From assembly GCA_003136295.1 (NCBI GenBank), contig PLDZ01000155.1, positions 833-6,654 of the forward strand: a stretch of DNA of 5,822 nt. Reading direction: 5' to 3'. The notes under the pieces were generated by a model. That model did no database searches. It was given only the letters and a program-made list of their open reading frames with translations, and was not told where the DNA came from. The position numbers were made by a program, and so were the translations under genes. Origin of the DNA: Candidatus Dormiibacterota bacterium. GTDB taxonomy: Bacteria; Chloroflexota; Dormibacteria; Aeolococcales; Aeolococcaceae. This document shows positions 1-4,329 of this stretch, in pieces (the stretch's first letter is position 1; the number at the start of each line of letters is the position of its first letter).

Positions 1-369
1 GACCTGGAAGCGCTGTTCGCACAGCAGGGACACAAGTTCGAGTCCCGCTACGACTCGCCGCTGCCCAAGGGCAGGGGCATGTACGACCGTTCGCCTTTGC
101 ACTTCATCGATCGGGTGCGTGGCGCAGTGCTGCTCCTGCAAGGGCTCGATGACCCGGTGGTCCCGCGCAACCAGGCGGAGATGATGTTCGCGGCCCTCAA
201 GGAAGCGGGAGTCCCCTGTGCCTACATCGGATATCCGGGCGAACAGCACGGATTCCGTGATGCGGCGAACATCGCCCGGACGCTCGAAGCCGAGGTGTAC
301 TTCTTCGCCACCGTGAGCGGCATGACTCTCACCGAGAACATCGAGCCGGTCGACATCCTCAACCTCTGA
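1..369 (+). CDS. S9-family serine peptidase (prolyl oligopeptidase type), C-terminal end, 5' truncated
   Basis: The reading frame is open from the first base and ends at TGA 367-369, giving the last 122 residues of a larger protein. It matches the end of the alpha/beta-hydrolase catalytic domain of S9 peptidases, the S9C dipeptidyl/acylaminoacyl-peptidase type, which release short peptides from the N-termini of oligopeptides. Two of the three catalytic residues are visible. The Asp lies in LLLQGLDDPVVP (second D, codon 151-153) and the His in PGEQHGFR (codon 247-249). The nucleophilic Ser (GxSxGG) and the beta-propeller domain must lie left of the window. HKFESRY near the left edge and RSPLHFIDRV just before the Asp strand are typical of this subfamily. 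Full family members are usually 600-700 residues. The last 11 bases overlap the convergent DUF2330 gene. Family assignment is confident; substrate is unknown. Confidence 0.88.
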   Translation, partial: DLEALFAQQGHKFESRYDSPLPKGRGMYDRSPLHFIDRVRGAVLLLQGLDDPVVPRNQAEMMFAALKEAGVPCAYIGYPGEQHGFRDAANIARTLEAEVYFFATVSGMTLTENIEPVDILNL

Positions 370-1432
370 CGCGGCGCGGCCGAAGCTGCCAGACGGACAC
401 GGGGATCACGATGATCATGGTGCCCGCGATGAGCAATGCGGGGAAGAGCATGTCGGCCGGGTCGGGCGTCACCGGAATCGCGGCGGTGGCACCGAGCTCT
501 GCGGCAGGCGCGCCGAACGACGTGAGCCTGATGACGTTGTCCGTGCCGACCCCGAGGTCGTAGGTGACGCGTGCGCCGGGGGCGTTCAGGGTGAGGTAGG
601 TCAGCCACCCATGCGCCGGCACCCACGACATGTTTCTGTCGATCGAGAGATCGTGATGCAGGCTTGCGTTCATCGGCTCGGCACCCGCCAGGTTGAAGCC
701 CTGTGCGCTGTCCAGGGTGCCGTGGGTGAGCCTGGACGTCACCAGCACGCCGCCGTCAGTGCGCAGCGGTTGATCGGTGAGCAGGAAGAGGTCGGCGTTG
801 ACCGGGGCTCCCGGCGTCGCGAGAATCTCGAGCGGGACCCAGAGGTGGGGCGTGTGCATGGTGATCAGCAGCGGTACGCCGTCGCCCGCCTGCTGATGGC
901 GCTCCAGTGCCAGTGACGTGTTGTATTTCGCGGCCATGAATATGGGGCTGGAGGTCGCGTAGCGAAGCAGGTGGGCCTTGATCTCGGGCGACACGAGGAA
1001 ACCGTTGTGCGCGCACCAGTCGATGACGGCCTGACCGCTCCCCTTGAGGACGGTGACATCGAGGGCCTCGATCTGCACCTGCTCGATGACTGTCGCTGGA
1101 GCGCCGGCAGCGGACGCGAAGTCGAGCTGTAGTCCTTGAAACACGGGGGCGAATTCACGCTCGAGACGCTGCAGCGTCCATGCGCCCGCTTCCTTGATCG
1201 ATGTCGGGACGGCGGGGAGCGGGACGATCCATCCCACATCGGTCACCGCGCCCGTGTAGGCGAAACTCGTGACGTAGCGCTCGATGCCCCCCGACCAGGC
1301 GATGAACGTCGTCGCCTTGGCCAGACTGACGTCACCATCGGGCGCAACCAGGCCGCCGCATGCGAAGACCTGGCCCGCCTGGGCGACGACCGCGGCGGCA
1401 ACACCCATGCCGGCGAACAGGAACTTGCGCAT
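359..1432 (-). CDS. DUF2330 domain protein, secreted and membrane-anchored
   Basis: This 357-residue protein belongs, by recognition, to the DUF2330 family, whose biochemical role is not established. It opens with a signal peptide: charged MRK, a hydrophobic stretch to about residue 19, then VFA|CGGL, with the family-typical ACGGL placing a Cys (residue 25) at the mature N-terminus. VGWIVPLPAVP (about residues 66-76) is the second family hallmark. A single hydrophobic helix at about 329-348 is followed by the basic tail RPRRVRG, so the body should sit outside the membrane with a short cytoplasmic C-terminus. Only one other Cys is present (140), so a disulfide with Cys25 is possible. The residue before Cys25-Ala24 is Phe, a poor lipobox, so a lipoprotein is less likely. 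I chose ATG 1430-1432 because GAGGA lies 7 nt upstream; an in-frame GTG at 1454-1456 would add eight residues but lacks a good ribosome site. It is transcribed away from the MarR gene. Confidence 0.82.
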   Translation of the reverse strand: MRKFLFAGMGVAAAVVAQAGQVFACGGLVAPDGDVSLAKATTFIAWSGGIERYVTSFAYTGAVTDVGWIVPLPAVPTSIKEAGAWTLQRLEREFAPVFQGLQLDFASAAGAPATVIEQVQIEALDVTVLKGSGQAVIDWCAHNGFLVSPEIKAHLLRYATSSPIFMAAKYNTSLALERHQQAGDGVPLLITMHTPHLWVPLEILATPGAPVNADLFLLTDQPLRTDGGVLVTSRLTHGTLDSAQGFNLAGAEPMNASLHHDLSIDRNMSWVPAHGWLTYLTLNAPGARVTYDLGVGTDNVIRLTSFGAPAAELGATAAIPVTPDPADMLFPALLIAGTMIIVIPVSVWQLRPRRVRG

Positions 1433-1439
1433 CTGAGGG

Positions 1440-1444
1440 TCCTC
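1440..1444 (-). promoter_or_regulatory. Ribosome binding site of the DUF2330 gene
   Basis: On the minus strand GAGGA lies 7 nt before ATG 1430-1432. This favours that ATG over the GTG at 1454-1456, which lies upstream of the site. The same bases form one arm of a short inverted repeat (TGAGG, two bases, CCTCA; 1434-1445). Confidence 0.6.
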
Positions 1445-1521
1445 AATCGGGTTCACATCGTGCGGAGACGGAGACGCCGGGGATCGTCACCGGGTTCCCG
1501 ATGGGCGCCTCTGCGGGGGGG

Positions 1522-1550
1522 TTGCAAGGAAATTAGTTAGGTTATATAAT
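1522..1550 (+). promoter_or_regulatory. Sigma70-type promoter of the marR-MFS-AKR genes
   Basis: A perfect -10 hexamer TATAAT (1545-1550) sits exactly 17 bp downstream of TTGCAA (1522-1527), which matches 4 of 6 bases of the TTGACA consensus. This is the most AT-rich stretch of the window and lies immediately before the MarR start codon. Transcription should begin about 6-8 bases after the -10, near 1556-1558, leaving only about 4-6 nt before ATG 1562. The transcript would therefore be leaderless or nearly so. The palindrome at 1531-1555 covers most of the spacer and the whole -10. Confidence 0.72.
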
Positions 1551-1555
1551 CAATT
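1531..1555. promoter_or_regulatory. Candidate MarR operator (25-bp imperfect palindrome)
   Basis: The stretch is symmetric about base 1543. The outer arms AATT (1531-1534) and AATT (1552-1555) pair perfectly, as do TTA (1537-1539) and TAA (1547-1549), plus one inner pair, giving 8 of 12 matching pairs around a central base. MarR dimers bind AT-rich palindromes of about 16-25 bp that often overlap the core promoter of their own gene, and this site covers the -10 hexamer. Binding here would block RNA polymerase and give autorepression. The symmetry is seen directly; the binding protein is inferred from position. Confidence 0.55.
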
Positions 1556-1568
1556 CAGGACATGACAG
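1542..1568 (-). promoter_or_regulatory. Possible leftward promoter of the DUF2330 gene
   Basis: On the minus strand CTGTCA (from 1563-1568, 4 of 6 to the -35 consensus) stands 16 bp before TATAAC (from 1542-1547, 5 of 6 to the -10 consensus). It would give a leader of about 100 nt before the DUF2330 start at 1432. It overlaps the rightward promoter and the palindrome face to face, so the same repressor could control both directions. The AT-rich palindrome makes chance matches likely, hence modest confidence. Confidence 0.3.
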
Positions 1569-2002
1569 CCATCGCCATCAAACCCGTCGACATCGCCAAC
1601 CAGCTGAGGCCGGTGCTGCTCCACTTGAACCGCCATCTGCGCCGCGAGGTGCATACGTCCGGCGTTTCGCCCGGGCAGCTCTCCCTGCTCGGTCTCATCG
1701 AGGGGAACAGGGGGATCGGGGTCGCCGAGCTCGCCGCTCGCGAAGGGACATCGATGCCGTCGGTGTGCAGCCACATCGATCGCCTCGAGGCGTCCGGGCT
1801 GGTCACGCGCCGCCAGGCCGAACGCGACCGGCGCAGGGTGGACCTCGAAGTCACTCCGGAAGGTCAGCGCGTGCTCAAGGTGATCCGCTCCAAGCGAACC
1901 GCCTGGCTGTCAGCCCGGCTCAGCCGGCTCGCCGACACCGACCTCGCCACCGTGGCCGCTGCCATCGCGCCGCTCGCCGCGCTGCTGGAACAGGCGGAAT
2001 GA
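1562..2002 (+). CDS. MarR-family transcriptional regulator
   Basis: This 146-residue protein has the length and layout of MarR regulators: dimeric winged-helix DNA-binding proteins, mostly repressors released by small phenolic or lipophilic ligands or by oxidation. An N-terminal dimerisation helix (about 9-32) leads into the winged helix: SPGQLSLLGLI (36-46), VAELAAREGTS (54-64), the recognition helix SMPSVCSHIDRLEASGLV (64-81) and the wing ERDRRRVDLEVTPEG (87-101), which carries the family-typical DRRR. The C-terminal helices (about 103-144) complete the dimer interface. The only Cys, residue 69, lies inside the recognition helix, not at the N-terminal sensor position of OhrR. The start is ATG 1562; AGGA at 1557-1560 is too close to serve as a normal ribosome site, and the promoter predicts an almost leaderless mRNA. 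The gene overlaps the downstream MFS gene by 4 bp, which suggests it controls that transporter. The ligand is unknown. Confidence 0.92.
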   Translation: MTAIAIKPVDIANQLRPVLLHLNRHLRREVHTSGVSPGQLSLLGLIEGNRGIGVAELAAREGTSMPSVCSHIDRLEASGLVTRRQAERDRRRVDLEVTPEGQRVLKVIRSKRTAWLSARLSRLADTDLATVAAAIAPLAALLEQAE

Positions 2003-3261
2003 GCCTGGGGATCCGCAACGCCACCGCACGGACCTTCATGAGCCTGCGCCGCCACTACAACTACCGTCTGTATTTCTTCGGACAGGTCGTGTCCATCAGC
2101 GGCACGTGGATGCAGAGCGTCGCGCAGGCGTGGTTCGTCGTGCAGAACACCCACTCGCCACTCGCGGTCGGCATCCTCGCGGTCTGCCAGTTCGGTCCCT
2201 ACGGATTGTTCGGACTGTTCGGTGGCGCGGTCGCGGACCGGGTCGATCAGCGCAAAGTGCTGCTCTGCACGCAGGCGGCATTCATGGTCACGGCCGCCCT
2301 GCTTGCCGGGCTCACGCTCACGGGGCATGCGACCGTCTGGGAGGTCTACGTGATCGCCGGCATCACCGGGATGATCACCGTGCTCGACACTCCGGTGCGG
2401 CAGGCGTTCACCATCCAGATGGTCGGACGCGACGAGCTCCCCAACGCGGTCGCGCTGAACTCGAGTCTGTTCAACGGCTCACGCATCGTCGGACCAGCCA
2501 TCGCCGGTGGGCTCATCGCGATCGCGGGAGTCGGCGTCTGCTTCCTGATCAACGCGCTCAGCTACCTGGCGGTACTCGCCGCGCTCTGGTTGATGCGCGT
2601 GCACGATCTCTTCCCCGTGCGCAAGGATCAGAGCCGCCACAACCTCCTGCGCGGATCGCTCGAAGGTCTCCAGTTCGCCTGGCGCAAGCCGGTGATCCGC
2701 TCGGTGCTGGTGATGATGCTGGTGATCGCGACGATCAGCATCAACTTCAATGTGCTCCTCCCCGTCCTCGCCTCGAAAACGCTCAACAGTGGGCCCGAGA
2801 TCTTCGGCATCCTCTCGGCGCTCTTCGGCTTCGGGGCGCTCGTGGGCGCGCTGTTCTCCGCGTCGCTCGGGCGCGCAAGCCGGCACACGATGATCATCGG
2901 TGCAGCGATGTTCTCCATCTCGGAGATCGCGCTCGCACCGCTGAGTGTTGCCTGGGCGGCAGGCCTGGCGCTCGTGGTGACCGGCATCGCCTTCACGCTC
3001 TACGCATCGCAGGCCAATGCGACGCTGCAGCTCGCGGTCACCGATCAGATGCGCGGACGCGTGCTCGGCATCTACGGATACGTCTTCTTCGGCACCGCCC
3101 CGCTGGGAGGCCTGCTCGCCGGCTGGCTTGCGGAGGTCGGCGGCACCGAGCTCGCCTTCCTGGTCGCCGGGCTCGTCGGCGCCGCGGCCACCATCTACGG
3201 CTGGGCGGATACCCGGCGAGCTGCCCGCGCGTCGGCGCCGCCCATCGCTCAGGTGGCGTAG
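1999..3261 (+). CDS. MFS transporter, probable drug/siderophore-type exporter (MFS_3 / EntS-like)
   Basis: This 420-residue inner-membrane protein has the expected length and about 12 hydrophobic segments of a major facilitator transporter, which exports small molecules using the proton gradient. MFS motif A lies in the TM2-TM3 loop as GGAVADRVDQRKVLL (75-89). Also typical of the MFS_3/EntS branch are GTWMQSVAQAWFVV in TM1 (35-48), LDTPVRQAF (129-137) followed by NAVALNSSLFNGSRIVGPAIAG, and a DQMRGRVLGIYG loop in the second half. The start ATG 1999 overlaps the MarR stop as ATGA, so the two are probably translationally coupled; only a weak GGA lies at a usable distance. An alternative start at Met14 (2038) would still precede TM1. 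The C-terminus is short and rich in Ala, Arg and Pro. The substrate cannot be read from the sequence; its coupling to a MarR regulator argues for efflux of a toxic compound. Confidence 0.9.
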   Translation: MSLGIRNATARTFMSLRRHYNYRLYFFGQVVSISGTWMQSVAQAWFVVQNTHSPLAVGILAVCQFGPYGLFGLFGGAVADRVDQRKVLLCTQAAFMVTAALLAGLTLTGHATVWEVYVIAGITGMITVLDTPVRQAFTIQMVGRDELPNAVALNSSLFNGSRIVGPAIAGGLIAIAGVGVCFLINALSYLAVLAALWLMRVHDLFPVRKDQSRHNLLRGSLEGLQFAWRKPVIRSVLVMMLVIATISINFNVLLPVLASKTLNSGPEIFGILSALFGFGALVGALFSASLGRASRHTMIIGAAMFSISEIALAPLSVAWAAGLALVVTGIAFTLYASQANATLQLAVTDQMRGRVLGIYGYVFFGTAPLGGLLAGWLAEVGGTELAFLVAGLVGAAATIYGWADTRRAARASAPPIAQVA

Positions 3262-3305
3262 GCAAACCCGCTTCGCGCATCCTTCCGTCAGCGGGACCGC
3301 CGATC

Positions 3306-3311
3306 AGGAGG
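3306..3311 (+). promoter_or_regulatory. Ribosome binding site of the aldo/keto reductase gene
   Basis: A perfect AGGAGG lies 8 nt before GTG 3320. It fixes a GTG start in a frame that is open far upstream, inside the MFS gene. It is the strongest ribosome site in the window, so the reductase should be translated well independently of the upstream genes. Confidence 0.85.
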
Positions 3312-3319
3312 TACGGGAC

Positions 3320-4306
3320 GTGGAGCAGCGCAAGCTGGGGACCCAGGGGCTGGAGGTCTCCGCGCTGGGACTGGGCTGCATGGGGATGTCGGATTTCTAC
3401 GGCACGGCCGAGGAGCGCGACGAGCGCGAAGCGATCGCAACCATCGATCGTGCCGCGGAGCTCGGCGTGACCATGCTCGACACCGCCGACATGTACGGGC
3501 CGTTCACCAACGAGCAGCTGATCGGCAAAGCCCTGACCGGGCGTCGTGATCAGTATGTCGTCGCAACCAAGTTCGGGTTCGAGCGACAGGCTGACGGATC
3601 GCAGATCATCAACGGGCGCCCGGAGCATGTGCATCGGGCATGCGACGCGTCGCTCCAGCGTCTCGACATCGACGTCATCGACCTGTATTACCAGCACCGG
3701 CTCGACCGCTCCGTCCCCATCGAGGAGACCGTCGGTGCGATGGCCGAGCTGGTCGAAGCGGGGAAGGTCCGGTTTCTCGGATTGAGCGAAGCGGGGCCGG
3801 CCACGATGCGCCGCGCCCACGCCGTCCATGCGATCTCCGCCGTGCAATCGGAGTATTCGCTGTTCTCGCGCGACGTCGAGGAGTCGGTCCTGCCGGCGAT
3901 GCGCGAGCTGGGTATCGGCTTTGTCGCGTACAGTCCGCTGGGCCGCGGCATCCTCACCGGTGCGGTGACGTCGGGGACACTGAGGGCGTCCGACACGCGG
4001 CGCCGCCGGTTCCCGCGCTTCGCCGAGGGCAACCTCGACGCCAACGTGGCGATCGCCTCGCGCATCGGCGACATCGCGGCGGAGAAAGGCGTCACCGCGG
4101 CCCAGCTGGCGCTTGCCTGGCTCCTCCATCGCGGACCCGACATCGTCCCGATCCCGGGCACCAAGCGGCGCATGCGCCTCGAGGAGAACGCCGCGGCGGC
4201 CGACATTGCCCTCGAGCCGGCCGACATCGCGGGGCTCGAGGCGGTGGTCAGTCCCGAGAGCGTGCGCGGGGACCGTCACTGGGACATGGCATCGATCGAC
4301 CGCTGA
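3320..4306 (+). CDS. Aldo/keto reductase (NADP-dependent oxidoreductase)
   Basis: This 328-residue cytoplasmic protein is a complete (beta/alpha)8 aldo/keto reductase that should reduce aldehydes or ketones with NADPH. The full catalytic tetrad is visible: Asp54 in LDTADMYG, Tyr59 in the same motif, Lys84 in VATKFG and His126 in YYQHRLD. The N-terminus KLGTQGLEVSALGLGCMGMS and the late motifs YSPLGRG (204-210) and IPGTKRRMRLEEN (278-290, the 2'-phosphate/cofactor loop) match the bacterial AKR11/AKR13-like group of general stress reductases. The GTG start is set by AGGAGG 8 nt upstream. It lies 58 bp after the MFS gene, and I see no convincing terminator between them, so cotranscription with the regulator and exporter is likely. 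A role in detoxifying reactive carbonyls alongside efflux is inference. The true substrate is unknown; related enzymes act on methylglyoxal, sugar aldehydes or inositol derivatives. Confidence 0.93.
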   Translation: MEQRKLGTQGLEVSALGLGCMGMSDFYGTAEERDEREAIATIDRAAELGVTMLDTADMYGPFTNEQLIGKALTGRRDQYVVATKFGFERQADGSQIINGRPEHVHRACDASLQRLDIDVIDLYYQHRLDRSVPIEETVGAMAELVEAGKVRFLGLSEAGPATMRRAHAVHAISAVQSEYSLFSRDVEESVLPAMRELGIGFVAYSPLGRGILTGAVTSGTLRASDTRRRRFPRFAEGNLDANVAIASRIGDIAAEKGVTAAQLALAWLLHRGPDIVPIPGTKRRMRLEENAAAADIALEPADIAGLEAVVSPESVRGDRHWDMASIDR

Positions 4307-4314
4307 CCACGCGC

Positions 4315-4320
4315 TATGGT
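4315..4320 (+). promoter_or_regulatory. Possible -10 element for a leaderless acyl-CoA synthetase transcript
   Basis: TATGGT (4 of 6 to TATAAT, keeping the key TA---T) ends 9 bases before ATG 4330, so transcription would start at or within a few bases of the start codon. No Shine-Dalgarno sequence precedes that ATG, which fits a leaderless mRNA, common in actinobacteria. The bases 17 bp upstream (TCGATC, 4292-4297) are a poor -35, so this is tentative. Confidence 0.3.
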
Positions 4321-4329
4321 CACCGGGCC

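Noticed and set aside
1454..1456. GTG start for the DUF2330 gene, eight codons upstream of the chosen ATG.
   Set aside because: It has no good ribosome site and would put an acidic NPIEDPQ stretch before the MRK of the signal peptide. The ATG has GAGGA at 7 nt.
1515..1521. A run of seven G just upstream of the marR -35, as a possible phase-variable tract.
   Set aside because: The run is short for slipped-strand variation, lies outside the -35/-10 spacer, and is not unusual in high-G+C DNA.
3267..3295. Inverted repeat CCCGCT / AGCGGG between the MFS and reductase genes, as a possible terminator.
   Set aside because: The stem is only 6 bp with a 17-nt loop and is not followed by a T run, so it is unlikely to stop transcription.
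2106..3470. A 454-codon plus-strand frame overlapping the MFS gene.
   Set aside because: The translation is Arg/Ala/Gly-rich and low in hydrophobic order, without any motif. The overlapping MFS frame has clear family motifs.
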